Shown piece by piece: positions 1-7,718 of a stretch of DNA of 24,610 nucleotides. The DNA lies in the NCBI GenBank assembly GCA_014381385.1, contig JACNLR010000113.1, positions 1 to 24,610 on the forward strand. Direction: 5' to 3'. Each line of letters begins with the position of its first letter. Position 1 is the stretch's first letter. Both the position numbers and the translations under genes were made by a program. This stretch comes from Planctomycetota bacterium. Its GTDB lineage: Bacteria; Planctomycetota; Phycisphaerae; Phycisphaerales; SM1A02. Under the pieces are notes generated by a model, which saw nothing but the letters and a program-made list of their open reading frames with translations, did not search any database and was not told the origin of the DNA.

Positions 1-477
1 TTTTGGACCTGTACCGAGGTTTGTTGCATGTCCGTTAATGGAGCCCGGTCTACGGTGCGCACGCTTCACGCCGTGCGATGCTTCAAGACCTTTAAAGTTG
101 TGCCGTTTCATGCCACCCGCGAAACCTTTACCCTTACTTGTTCCGATTACATCAACGAACATAACGTCTTCAAAGATGGAAACGTCCAGTGTCTGCCCCG
201 TTTCTGCGTCACCAATATCTTCTACACGAAATTCGCGGTGAAATCTCTTTGGTGCAGTACCAGCCTTAGCATCGTGTCCGATGATAGGCATAGTCGAGCG
301 ACTTGGACGCACATCTTCAAAACCAATTTGCACAGCATTGTACCCTTCAACTTCTTCTGTCTTTACTTGCGTAATGACACATGGGCCAACTTCAACGATG
401 GTGATGGGTACATTTGTTCCATCTTCAAGGAAATACCTTGACATACCAACTTTTTTTCCAAGTAATGTTTTTGACAT
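1..477 (-). CDS. rplC: 50S ribosomal protein L3, C-terminus cut by window edge
   Basis: Ribosomal protein L3 binds 23S rRNA near the peptidyl-transferase centre and is an early assembly protein of the large subunit. The reading frame starts at the ATG at 477-475 and stays open for 159 codons to the window edge. The translation begins MSKTLLGKKVGMSRYF and later reads KGKGFAGGMKRHNFKG, then SHGVKRVHRRPGSI, which is the L3 core signature around the loop that enters the ribosome centre. It follows rpsJ with a gap of 90 bases, the usual S10-operon order, so it is probably co-transcribed. The remaining C-terminal part lies beyond base 1. Identification is secure; the exact start is supported by the conserved N-terminus. 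Confidence 0.96.
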   Translation of the reverse strand, partial: MSKTLLGKKVGMSRYFLEDGTNVPITIVEVGPCVITQVKTEEVEGYNAVQIGFEDVRPSRSTMPIIGHDAKAGTAPKRFHREFRVEDIGDAETGQTLDVSIFEDVMFVDVIGTSKGKGFAGGMKRHNFKGLEASHGVKRAHRRPGSINGHATNLGTGPK

Positions 478-567
478 CGTTGTTGCTTTCGTGCGTAAGT
501 GGTTTTGGCCAGGGATCTTTCGGATGTGACCGGAGTGTTTGATTCTGCTTGGTTTATAGAGCCAAGA

Positions 568-870
568 TTATGCTTTAATTTTTACAAAGACACCTGCGGG
601 AACAACAAGGCGATTGAGCGCTTCAATTGTTTGCGGATTCGGTTCAGAAATGTCAATGATTCTTTTGTGTGTTCTAATCTCAAATTGTTCGCGTGATTTT
701 TTATTCACGAATGTTGAACGGTTCACTGTGTAAATTTCACGTCTGGTTGGTAGTGGGACTGGTCCTGCTACCCTTGCACCTGTACGCTTTGCGTGGTCGA
801 CAATTTCTTTCGCCGAAGCATCAAGTGCTTGGTGGTCGTACGCTTCCATTCTGATTCGAATTATCTGCAT
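568..870 (-). CDS. rpsJ: 30S ribosomal protein S10
   Basis: S10 is a small-subunit head protein and, in other bacteria, a partner of the NusB antitermination complex. The 100-residue product has the normal family length. It starts MQIIRIRMEAYDHQALD and contains the conserved GPVPLPTRREIYTVNRS segment and the RTHKRIIDISEPN segment near the C-terminus. It appears to be the first gene of the S10 operon: the neighbour upstream (1057-2349) is divergent, so no elongation factor or other str-operon gene precedes it. A TTGACA/TAGAAT promoter and a leader hairpin lie upstream. The 90-base gap to rplC is longer than usual for this pair, and I see no gene in it. Confidence 0.97.
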   Translation of the reverse strand: MQIIRIRMEAYDHQALDASAKEIVDHAKRTGARVAGPVPLPTRREIYTVNRSTFVNKKSREQFEIRTHKRIIDISEPNPQTIEALNRLVVPAGVFVKIKA

Positions 871-930
871 CGCAGGGGTGTTCCTCTACCTAGGTTCTCT
901 TTTGACGCGCAACATGCGAGCCACTTCTCA

Positions 931-959
931 TCACCCAAGCTTGCTTCGCAAGAGGGTGA
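931..959 (-). promoter_or_regulatory. Hairpin in the predicted 5' leader of the S10 operon
   Basis: On the minus strand TCACCC pairs with GGGTGA (outer 6 bp), and inside it CTTGC pairs with GCAAG around a three-base GAA loop. The hairpin lies between the predicted transcription start (near 960) and rpsJ (870). No U-run follows, so it does not look like a terminator. S10 operons of gamma-proteobacteria are controlled by L4 binding a leader structure; a similar role here is inference only. Confidence 0.5.
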
Positions 960-966
960 ATCGAGG

Positions 967-996
967 ATTCTAACCTCTCAAGGGGCACTTTGTCAA
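967..996 (-). promoter_or_regulatory. Sigma-70-type promoter of the S10 operon
   Basis: Read on the minus strand, TTGACA (996-991) is followed after 18 bases by TAGAAT (972-967). This is the best -35/-10 pair I found in the window. It points at rpsJ and predicts a leader of roughly 90 nt, unlike the leaderless starts of many neighbours. Confidence 0.75.
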
Positions 997-1043
997 CGAC
1001 ATAGCCCTCCTCTACACCCTTATTTATTGTGACCATCCTATGC

Positions 1044-1049
1044 TACAGT
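1044..1049 (+). promoter_or_regulatory. -10 box TACAGT before the 1057 gene
   Basis: TACAGT ends 7 bases before the ATG at 1057. With normal spacing, transcription would start at or next to the start codon, giving a leaderless message. No convincing -35 hexamer is visible. Confidence 0.5.
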
Positions 1050-1056
1050 GTGCCAA

Positions 1057-2349
1057 ATGTTACCACCTATTTTCTGCCTCTTAGCGCTTATATATAGTAC
1101 GACCTACAAAAATGGGGATGTCGGAGTTCAAATAGCACTTCCTAGCGATGCTATCGTTGTTGCAACAAGTCAATTGCCACCGTCTTGCATGATTTCGAAC
1201 TCTAAATCGAGTATTAACTGGCACTTACGCCTAGATCGATCTGCGAACCCGACACAACTACAACCCAAAGAATTCGTCCACCAATTGCGATCGCAAAGGC
1301 AAGATCCAGAAGGGACAACCGTGCTTGCGGATTCTTCGCTAAAAACCGACGTTTCTGCTGGTTGGTGGCTCGTAGTTGAAGAACCAGATGGAGTTTTTGG
1401 ATGGTTCGCGGTTCCCGCTATTGGAAATCAAATGCTTGTCGCAAGCGTACTCACCACGAAAGAGGGCTGGGAAATGCACGGTTCGACGCTGCAGCAATCG
1501 CTCAAATCTATTGCGATTCTAGACCCTATAGCCCTTGTGAACGAAAAAATGGCAAGTTTAGACGCTTCCTCGGCTGTATTAGAACAGTTAAACGAGCAAT
1601 CGCTGCAAGCGCTCGTAGGCTTTCATGAATGGAGACGCATTCAAGAAATAACCGAAAATGGTGCGCTTGAGCGAGAACTTGGATACATGCAAGTATCTGT
1701 CACTACAGGGAATAGGAAATCAATCAACGACCTTCAGACAGAAAGCGGCGACCCTGCTGATGGCATTATTGTCACAATTCGCTCCCGAATTCTCCCAAAC
1801 CCAGAAACAGGCGTCGTTGTTGACGCTGTGGGCCAGTATTGGATGAGTTGGGATGGCAAAGATGAGCGATGGACCAATCGCATCACGAGATGGTTCGACC
1901 GGGTAAGTGCAATAAAAAGCGAAACAGGAATTCGTAGCCGAGCAAAACTTGGTATGGCAAAGCCGTCGCTCCTCGTGATGCAACAAGATTTAACTTCCAA
2001 TGCAATCGAAACACCCTTTCAAACATCAACGGAAGAACCTTGGCTGCCTAGCGCCCTCGTCTGGGTCATCGGACCTGTTCTCAAAACGAGTACAGCGTCT
2101 ACTTTCATTTGGCATGCCTACGACAATTCAACTGAGCCAAAAGTCACAACACGAAGAGATGTCATTTCATTAAACAGCGACGGAACAAAAACAATCACGA
2201 CGAGTTTTGGAATCACAGGCGATGAAATGACGACTACTGTCGATCAATACGGCAGGCTTGTAAAACAAGTGCAACAAGGAAATCTGCTTATCACTGGCAG
2301 TACGAAAGAGACGCTTGAGCAGATTTGGCAACCGAAAAATCTTTGGTAA
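1057..2349 (+). CDS. Exported protein of unknown function, 430 aa
   Basis: I do not recognise a family. The N-terminus (MLPPIFCLLALIYSTTYKNG) is a short hydrophobic stretch consistent with a signal sequence; the rest is soluble, rich in Thr, Ser and Trp, with no membrane segment. A Trp-rich stretch, GWWLVVEEPDGVFGWFAVP, lies near residue 110, and a second, QYWMSWDGKDERW, near residue 265. The C-terminal part alternates polar and hydrophobic residues like beta structure (SLNSDGTKTITTSFGITGDE). I chose the ATG at 1057 because a -10 box ends 7 bases before it; a GTG three codons upstream, inside that box, is the alternative. The last 59 bases overlap the 3' end of the opposing BshC-like gene. 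It diverges from the S10 operon, but I see no functional link. Confidence 0.7.
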   Translation: MLPPIFCLLALIYSTTYKNGDVGVQIALPSDAIVVATSQLPPSCMISNSKSSINWHLRLDRSANPTQLQPKEFVHQLRSQRQDPEGTTVLADSSLKTDVSAGWWLVVEEPDGVFGWFAVPAIGNQMLVASVLTTKEGWEMHGSTLQQSLKSIAILDPIALVNEKMASLDASSAVLEQLNEQSLQALVGFHEWRRIQEITENGALERELGYMQVSVTTGNRKSINDLQTESGDPADGIIVTIRSRILPNPETGVVVDAVGQYWMSWDGKDERWTNRITRWFDRVSAIKSETGIRSRAKLGMAKPSLLVMQQDLTSNAIETPFQTSTEEPWLPSALVWVIGPVLKTSTASTFIWHAYDNSTEPKVTTRRDVISLNSDGTKTITTSFGITGDEMTTTVDQYGRLVKQVQQGNLLITGSTKETLEQIWQPKNLW

Positions 2350-3448
2350 GTACATTCGCATACAAAGGGAAAGGCCAATCGCGTCGTTTCGCAATGCGAA
2401 GTGCGTTCTTAAGGGCGCGAATGTCCGGCTTTTGATGCTGCCCTTCTAACCATTTGTGCAATGCTAGGAATATACGTTTACGTTCAGGCGATCCATAGGG
2501 CGCTGTTGCAATTGCCTCAACATAGTTCGATGGTGCATCAAAATATGTTTTGCGTGCTTCCTCAATCGACTGCGCAAAAAGAGGTAACGTAACGTTCGCC
2601 GTTGCCATTACCATGGCACACGGGGTCACGTTCAGCCAATCTGTTGCCCAGCGTTCCATAACTTGGTCGTATTCACACCCACCACTTCCGTGTACAAACA
2701 AATCTCCAAGAACAACTCGTGCGAGCAAGGTTAACAGCAACGCACGAGGACGTAGGTCATCTACAATTCTTGTTGCTTTTTCATTTGTTTTTCCTTGCCA
2801 AAGAGGCAACTCGCCCGCTTCAAGCAGAGGGATACCACAAGAGGGATATTGCATAAGCGCATTGTTGTACGCAGCAATGCATGGCTGGGGATTCACTAAC
2901 ATCTCTTCAATAATTGCCTTGCCAAGGTCAGTTTCAAGCAATGCAGAGGCGCCAATGCAGTGGTCTACAGTAGCCCAAGGTGTCATCAAGTCGTCTGTTG
3001 CATTGGCAAATTGCATAGCAGCGTTATCACCGACAGCTTCGCAAAGGGCACGAGAGAAAATATTGTCCAACTGCGGGGATACACGAGGCTGATCCTTCAT
3101 TGCTACGTTTTCTTGAAGGGTCGCTATTGTGCATTTCTTTGTCGAAAGATATCTGCCCGTAGTATCGGGAACCTCTATAACACCGCTTTGCCCAATATGG
3201 TGGTCGACAACAAGGTGCACAACCACGCCATCTATCTCATCTGCAATTGCGCGCGCAGCGACGAACTTTGCAAGGATACCGGCATGGAAAAATTCTGGTT
3301 GATGTCCGGAAATGATAATCGGCTTTTCTTGTAGACCAAGTGTTTTTCTTGCTGCTCGTTTCCACACCGAAATATCTGTCCCAAAAATTTCACCTGAGGG
3401 CGACCCAACAAGCGACGACCACGTCGAGATTGCTGGTTCTGTCAACAA
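2291..3448 (-). CDS. BshC-like protein of unknown function, 385 aa
   Basis: The N-terminal region has GHQPEFFHAGILAKF at about residues 48-62. This resembles the nucleotide-binding-like GQQ/GPL segment of BshC, the cysteine-adding enzyme of bacillithiol synthesis. VVDHH at 80-84 sits where BshC has its EDHD segment, and a Gly-rich FVHGSGGCEYD lies at 251-261. These are remembered family resemblances, not a search result, and the protein is shorter than classical BshC (over 500 aa), so bacillithiol function should not be assumed. The start is a TTG at 3448-3446 overlapping the last codons of the upstream glycosyltransferase (7 shared bases), which suggests translational coupling. No in-frame ATG exists before about residue 117. 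The 3' end overlaps the convergent gene by 59 bases. Confidence 0.6.
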   Translation of the reverse strand: MLTEPAISTWSSLVGSPSGEIFGTDISVWKRAARKTLGLQEKPIIISGHQPEFFHAGILAKFVAARAIADEIDGVVVHLVVDHHIGQSGVIEVPDTTGRYLSTKKCTIATLQENVAMKDQPRVSPQLDNIFSRALCEAVGDNAAMQFANATDDLMTPWATVDHCIGASALLETDLGKAIIEEMLVNPQPCIAAYNNALMQYPSCGIPLLEAGELPLWQGKTNEKATRIVDDLRPRALLLTLLARVVLGDLFVHGSGGCEYDQVMERWATDWLNVTPCAMVMATANVTLPLFAQSIEEARKTYFDAPSNYVEAIATAPYGSPERKRIFLALHKWLEGQHQKPDIRALKNALRIAKRRDWPFPLYANVLTKDFSVAKSAQASLSYCQ

Positions 3449-4173
3449 GGGATGTGCTCTAAAGCAGCAGGAAGAAGTTCTTCGTTTTTACGCAATTCGT
3501 TGCAAAGAACAGCCCTGTAGTGATCGAGACGTTTCATTGGGTCATCGAGTTGCCCGCCGAATGTCCTATTGGGATCGTTGTAAATCATTCGTACTGGCAG
3601 TTCGGAAATACGAAGTTTCCTCGCCGCAGCTTGCACCCAAAACTGAATAGGGAAAGCGTACCCATTGACATCAAAGTTAAACGCACCAAGAGTATCTACT
3701 CGATATGCTTTAAATCCACAAAATGCATCGGTGATTTCAATGCCAAGCGCATCATGTAACTCGCTCGTTACTTGCCTATTGATTGCTTGCCGATCTTTTG
3801 GGGGCATGTCATTTTCAGGATGCACTTCAAGGTACCGACTGCCTGAAATGATGTCAGAATCATTGCTCGCAATCCGTTTCATGAACTGTGGGATTGCTTC
3901 TGGTTCGTGCTGCTCATCGCAGTCCATAGTTATAAGCCAATCGAATGAATCAACGGCAGCCCATCGAAACATATCTTGCAGCGACCGACCATACCCACGA
4001 TTCTCCGAGTGACGAATCACTTCCACTTTATGCCCTGCTAGGAGTGCTGGAGTCAAGTCATTTGAACCATCGTCTACGATCAAAATATCCTCTGCGTACT
4101 TGCAAACCTCGCTGAGTACTGAGTTTATGTATTTCGCTTCGTTATAGACCGGAATTCCAATTAATACTCGCAT
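3442..4173 (-). CDS. Family 2 glycosyltransferase (dolichol-phosphate mannosyltransferase-like)
   Basis: A GT-A-fold enzyme predicted to transfer a sugar from a nucleotide sugar, probably to a lipid carrier or envelope glycan at the inner membrane face. From the chosen start it reads MRVLIGIPVYNEAKY, then LIVDDGSNDLT (DDGS at 34-37, nucleotide binding), ENRGYGRSLQ, and MDCDEQHEPEAIP with the metal-binding DxD at 84-86, followed by SGSRY. This order is typical of DPM1-like GT2 domains. At 243 aa it is the bare catalytic domain with no membrane segment. The ATG at 4173 is preferred because TACAAT ends 6 bases before it; ATG at 4179 and GTG at 4203 are in frame upstream. It shares 7 bases with the next gene, making a two-gene operon. 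Confidence 0.85.
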   Translation of the reverse strand: MRVLIGIPVYNEAKYINSVLSEVCKYAEDILIVDDGSNDLTPALLAGHKVEVIRHSENRGYGRSLQDMFRWAAVDSFDWLITMDCDEQHEPEAIPQFMKRIASNDSDIISGSRYLEVHPENDMPPKDRQAINRQVTSELHDALGIEITDAFCGFKAYRVDTLGAFNFDVNGYAFPIQFWVQAAARKLRISELPVRMIYNDPNRTFGGQLDDPMKRLDHYRAVLCNELRKNEELLPAALEHIPC

Positions 4174-4179
4174 CCGCAT

Positions 4180-4185
4180 ATTGTA
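4180..4185 (-). promoter_or_regulatory. -10 box TACAAT before the GT2 gene
   Basis: TACAAT on the minus strand is followed by ATGCGG and then the ATG at 4173. The 6-base spacing predicts transcription starting at the start codon itself. It is the same arrangement as at purB (19103-19108). Confidence 0.55.
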
Positions 4186-4262
4186 CTCCACGCACACCCT
4201 CACAGACTCAGCGTGCCGCTTTGAATGCGGAAACGTTACATGAAGTGAGAGGGGAAACTACG

Positions 4263-4292
4263 AAAAAAGGGCCCTGCCGAAGCAGAGCCCTT
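4263..4292 (-). terminator. Rho-independent terminator of the large protease gene
   Basis: Minus-strand stem AAGGGCTCTGC pairs with GCAGGGCCCTT around a TTCG tetraloop, with one mismatch, followed by a run of six T. It lies 24 bases beyond the stop codon of the protease gene and before the GT2 promoter. Confidence 0.85.
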
Positions 4293-4315
4293 GGGTTTCA
4301 CACTTTAAGGTGTAA

Positions 4316-7300
4316 TTAGAGGCAAGTACAATCGCCACCATCGCAGTTAAATTCTGGACAGTTGAGGAAGATAGGGTTGCCGTTCCATTCGTAGGTGCCA
4401 TCGTCGCAATAGCCGTCGCCTACCCAAGTTTCGGGGCAACAATTTCCATTGCAATCTTCGATTTCACCTGCTGGGCAGCCGCCACCACCACCACAATCCG
4501 TGCAGTCGCCGCCGTCGCATTGGAACTGGTCACAATTTAAGTAAATTGCTACACCGTTCCATGTGTACGATCCATCGTCGCAAAAGCCATCGCCTACCCA
4601 AGTTTCGGGGCAGCAATTTCCATTGCAATCTGCGATTTCGCCTGCAGGGCAACCGCCTCCGCCACCACAAGGGTCGCCAGCACAGGAAGAGTTATCACCT
4701 TGATAGGTACCACCTGCAGCAGAACAATCCGCTTCGGTTACGACTGAGCAATTGGTGCCAACGCAGCAAGCGCCAGTTGCACCGCCGCCTTCGCAATCTG
4801 GGCAGTCGCCGCCATCGCAGTCGAATGCTGCACAGTTAAGCCAAATAGCAACTCCTACTGGTCCGCCATACCCATAATCAGAAGGGATATATGCACCATC
4901 ATCGCAGTACCCGTCACCAATCCAGTCGGTGTACACGGCATCTTCAAAACATGTGCCTACGCAGTCAGGAGAATATCCTGCCTCGCAACCACCGCCACCG
5001 CCACATGGATCGCCGTCACAAGATGAACCGTCACCGTTATAGGTACCGCCAGCAGCAGCACAATTTACTTCGGTTTCTACAGTACAACTTGTGCCAACAC
5101 AGCAAGCGCCTGTTGGATCGCCACCGCCATCGCAGTCGCCGCCGTCATTATTGAATGCATCACAGTTAAGGAAGATTGCTACACCAGCTGGGCATTCATC
5201 GCAACCGTAATCGGCAGGAATGTATGCACCATCGTCACAGTAACCATCGCCAACCCATGACTCATATACATAGTCAGGGAAGCAAGTGCCTTGGCAATCT
5301 TCTGTCCAACCAGCGTCGCAACCACCGCCGCCGCCACAAGGGTCAGCAGCACATGAGGTATTGTCGCCTTGGTAGGAACCACCGATTGCAGAACAATCAG
5401 CAGCTGTCATCACTGCACAATCATTGGCAGCACAACAAGCACCAGTAGGATCGCCACCACCTTCGCATGGTCCCCAACCATCAATGACAAGTAGAAGGTC
5501 AGCTACGCCAACTGTTCCATCACCATTCACGTCTGCGTCTGGGTCGTTTGTGCCCCAAGCACTGACCATTGCAAGAACATCGCTAACGTCAACGTTACCG
5601 TCACCGTTAATGTCTGCATCGCAAGTTGAAGGTGAACCGCATGTGTTTGCGCCACAAGTTGTGTCGTCACCAACATACTCGCCACCGTTACCATTGCATT
5701 CTGCTTGAGTTGTTACGAAGCAATCTGCTCCGAAGCAGCATGCACCTGTTGGGTCGCCACCGCCACCACAATCTGGGCAGTCACCACCGTCACAAGCAAA
5801 TGCATCACAGTTAAGGAAAATAGCAACGCCTACAGGGCCCTCGTAACCATAATCTGATGGGATATAAGCACCATCATCGCAGTAGGTATCGCCTACCCAA
5901 TCAGTGTAAACAGCGTCCTCGAAGCAAGTTCCCATGCAGTCAGGAGTAAAACCAACTTCACAACCGCCATTATCGCAAGTTGTTGCATCGCAAACAGTAT
6001 CGTTACCTTGGTAACTACCACCAGCGCTACCACATCCAGCTTGCGTCATAATCGAGCAAGTTTCGCCAACGCAGCAAGCACCTTCAGGTGCGCCACCACA
6101 TGGGTAACTTGTGCAAGACACGTAATCGCCTTGGTAGGAACCACCGATCGCAGAACAATCTGCTTCTGTTCCGTATGTACAACTTTGACCAACACAGCAT
6201 GCGCCCGAAGGGTCGCCGCCGCCACCTGGTACTAAAGTGTCAATTGCTTGAGCGCCAGATCCTGTTGGATCAAGCCAACTACTTAAACTGCTTGAACTGC
6301 TTCCATCCCAAGATTGATAGAGCGAACGACCATAATAATCATTCAAATCATTTGGACAATATGATGAACCACAACAAAGTTGACCAACAACTCGGTGATT
6401 TCCATCAAAAAGTGGTGAACCAGAAGAACCAGGAGCCGTTCGTCCCTCGCCCCAGTTCACGTCCCAATACTCGCCACTTGCTTGAACAGTATCTGGGAAT
6501 GAAATACGTTTTTCAGCTGCTTCTGGATGGTGAATACCAGCACCAAGGGAGGCTGAATTCGCACGCGACCAACCAGCGTATGTAACACCGTATGCTGCAT
6601 TTGGATTTGACGAAAGTTCGGTCAAAGTAAAGTCACTGTATGAACGAGTCGCTCTCATCGTTGAGCCAGAAGTAAATTGGCTGAAGTTGCCATCGCCATT
6701 TCCACCGCTGTCACCACTTCCGGGAGTTCGGCAGTAACTATTTTGGTGATTCCAATACACAACGATGGATGAGTCACTACCTGAAGTAACACCACAGTGA
6801 TTCGCTGTTAGGAAATAAGGTGTTTGATCTTGCGCGGTGTTATTCATCATGACACCTGTACAAGTCAAGTAACCATTAAGAGTATAAACACCGACTGATG
6901 GAATTTCATCCCACCAAGGATTACCTTCTGGACACATAACATCAATGTTGCATGATTCTGAGGAACCACGACCTGATGCGTCTTGCACCCAGCGATAGCC
7001 AGAGTTTATAGATGTAAGTTCGATCCCCTTCACGACAATCGCCTTTTGATCGTTGTCTACAACGATTTCAATAACAGCTTCGTTTCCCGGGACAACTGGA
7101 GTCCAAAGCTGTCCGTGTGCTTTGTTGTCATCTGCAGTGAATGCACGAATTCTAAAATCATTATTTGCATCAGTAATCGTCATTGATCCACTTGATGGCA
7201 TGTTGTAACGACCAAAGCCAAGATTCATAGAAAGAGCGTTGTCGCAAGATACCCGAAGTGTCCAGCGTTGCGTATCAATATCTACACGTTCCCAAATACC

Positions 7301-7513
7301 GTCCGTCGCTGGTGTAATTGAGGTTTTGGTTGGAACTGCAAAAGCAGGTGCTAGCCCTGCTTTTTCTCGTTGTTCGTCTTCTCTAAAAAGAGAAGCGTAT
7401 TGTAAATTGTCGACTGTTAATACTGGAACCATTTCTCTTGGCAACTGGTGCTGAGCACTAGGTGCTGGAACTGGTCCCGTGGTACATATCGCCGTTAAAA
7501 GAATCGGAATCAT
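4316..7513 (-). CDS. Secreted lysyl-endopeptidase-like serine protease with Cys-rich, LNR-like and dockerin-like tail
   Basis: Numbering is from the ATG at 7519. The catalytic domain spans about 190-420, with the triad His241 (LTANHCG), Asp296 (SDFTLTEL) and Ser366 (GSSGSP), the layout of Achromobacter-type lysyl endopeptidases (trypsin fold). Residues 30-185 are a likely propeptide or N-terminal domain. The tail from 438 has six 'GACC' modules (starting 438, 479, 591, 692, 803, 915). It also has five modules ending in CDGGDC-like motifs that resemble Notch/LNR calcium-binding repeats (518, 733, 843, 956, 1013), and one dockerin-like pair of DxNxDG loops at 633-685. The second ATG (7513) is preferred: AAGGAGA at 7521-7527 is well spaced for it and too close to 7519. 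The signal sequence is hydrophobic but lacks a basic residue. A strong terminator follows. The protein probably acts outside the cell; its substrate is unknown. Confidence 0.9.
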   Translation of the reverse strand: MIPILLTAICTTGPVPAPSAQHQLPREMVPVLTVDNLQYASLFREDEQREKAGLAPAFAVPTKTSITPATDGIWERVDIDTQRWTLRVSCDNALSMNLGFGRYNMPSSGSMTITDANNDFRIRAFTADDNKAHGQLWTPVVPGNEAVIEIVVDNDQKAIVVKGIELTSINSGYRWVQDASGRGSSESCNIDVMCPEGNPWWDEIPSVGVYTLNGYLTCTGVMMNNTAQDQTPYFLTANHCGVTSGSDSSIVVYWNHQNSYCRTPGSGDSGGNGDGNFSQFTSGSTMRATRSYSDFTLTELSSNPNAAYGVTYAGWSRANSASLGAGIHHPEAAEKRISFPDTVQASGEYWDVNWGEGRTAPGSSGSPLFDGNHRVVGQLCCGSSYCPNDLNDYYGRSLYQSWDGSSSSSLSSWLDPTGSGAQAIDTLVPGGGGDPSGACCVGQSCTYGTEADCSAIGGSYQGDYVSCTSYPCGGAPEGACCVGETCSIMTQAGCGSAGGSYQGNDTVCDATTCDNGGCEVGFTPDCMGTCFEDAVYTDWVGDTYCDDGAYIPSDYGYEGPVGVAIFLNCDAFACDGGDCPDCGGGGDPTGACCFGADCFVTTQAECNGNGGEYVGDDTTCGANTCGSPSTCDADINGDGNVDVSDVLAMVSAWGTNDPDADVNGDGTVGVADLLLVIDGWGPCEGGGDPTGACCAANDCAVMTAADCSAIGGSYQGDNTSCAADPCGGGGGCDAGWTEDCQGTCFPDYVYESWVGDGYCDDGAYIPADYGCDECPAGVAIFLNCDAFNNDGGDCDGGGDPTGACCVGTSCTVETEVNCAAAGGTYNGDGSSCDGDPCGGGGGCEAGYSPDCVGTCFEDAVYTDWIGDGYCDDGAYIPSDYGYGGPVGVAIWLNCAAFDCDGGDCPDCEGGGATGACCVGTNCSVVTEADCSAAGGTYQGDNSSCAGDPCGGGGGCPAGEIADCNGNCCPETWVGDGFCDDGSYTWNGVAIYLNCDQFQCDGGDCTDCGGGGGCPAGEIEDCNGNCCPETWVGDGYCDDGTYEWNGNPIFLNCPEFNCDGGDCTCL
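4319..6211 (-). repeat. Protein-coding module repeats of the protease tail
   Basis: About 1.9 kb of the gene consists of repeated modules: roughly 38-codon GACC units (GACCxGxxC, Thr, C, GGxYxGD, C, C) alternate with 54-67-codon LNR-like units (DCxGxC, WVGDxYCDDG, LNC, CDGGDC). The order is A-A-B-A-dockerin-A-B-A-B-A-B-B. The last two B units (4493-4654 and 4319-4483) are the most alike in DNA and look recently duplicated. Confidence 0.85.
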
Positions 7514-7520
7514 TGTCATA

Positions 7521-7527
7521 TCTCCTT
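7521..7527 (-). promoter_or_regulatory. Strong ribosome binding site deciding the large protease start
   Basis: AAGGAGA on the minus strand leaves 7 bases to the ATG at 7513 but only one base to the ATG at 7519, so the inner ATG is the better start. Both protease genes have Shine-Dalgarno sites, in contrast to the leaderless-looking housekeeping genes. Confidence 0.7.
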
Positions 7528-7662
7528 ATCTGTCTCCAAGGGTGGGTTTTTTGTAGCACGACCTTCAGTGCGCCACGCACGCAAATAGAAGATCCGCCGT
7601 AATCTCTAATACGCTATTCGTAAGCCCAACTTAAATCGGTTGCATTAAAAAGGGATAAAAAC

Positions 7663-7693
7663 GGCACAATTTGCCAAAACAGTGCCTTTTTTT
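7663..7693. terminator. Weak bidirectional terminator-like hairpin
   Basis: GGCAC (7663-7667) pairs with GTGCC (7682-7686), followed on the plus strand by seven T; on the minus strand the hairpin is followed by GTTTTTATCCCTTTTT. The stem is only 5 bp with a 14-base loop. On the minus strand it would end transcription from the smaller protease gene before the larger one. Confidence 0.35.
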
Positions 7694-7718
7694 GCTTATT
7701 TTTACACGTTTGGCATAA

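Noticed and set aside
2550..3334. Plus-strand frames opposite the BshC-like gene
   Set aside because: Antisense shadows with no recognisable protein features or promoters.
4546..6235. Plus-strand open frames rich in His, Arg, Gln across the protease tail
   Set aside because: They are antisense shadows of the repeated Cys/Gly/Asp codons and have no start signals.
6700..6718. GDSGG in the large protease as the catalytic serine motif
   Set aside because: It precedes the Asp296 segment and lies in a Gly-rich loop (TPGSGDSGGNG); the GSSGSP serine further on has the right order after His and Asp. The same decoy occurs in the smaller paralogue.
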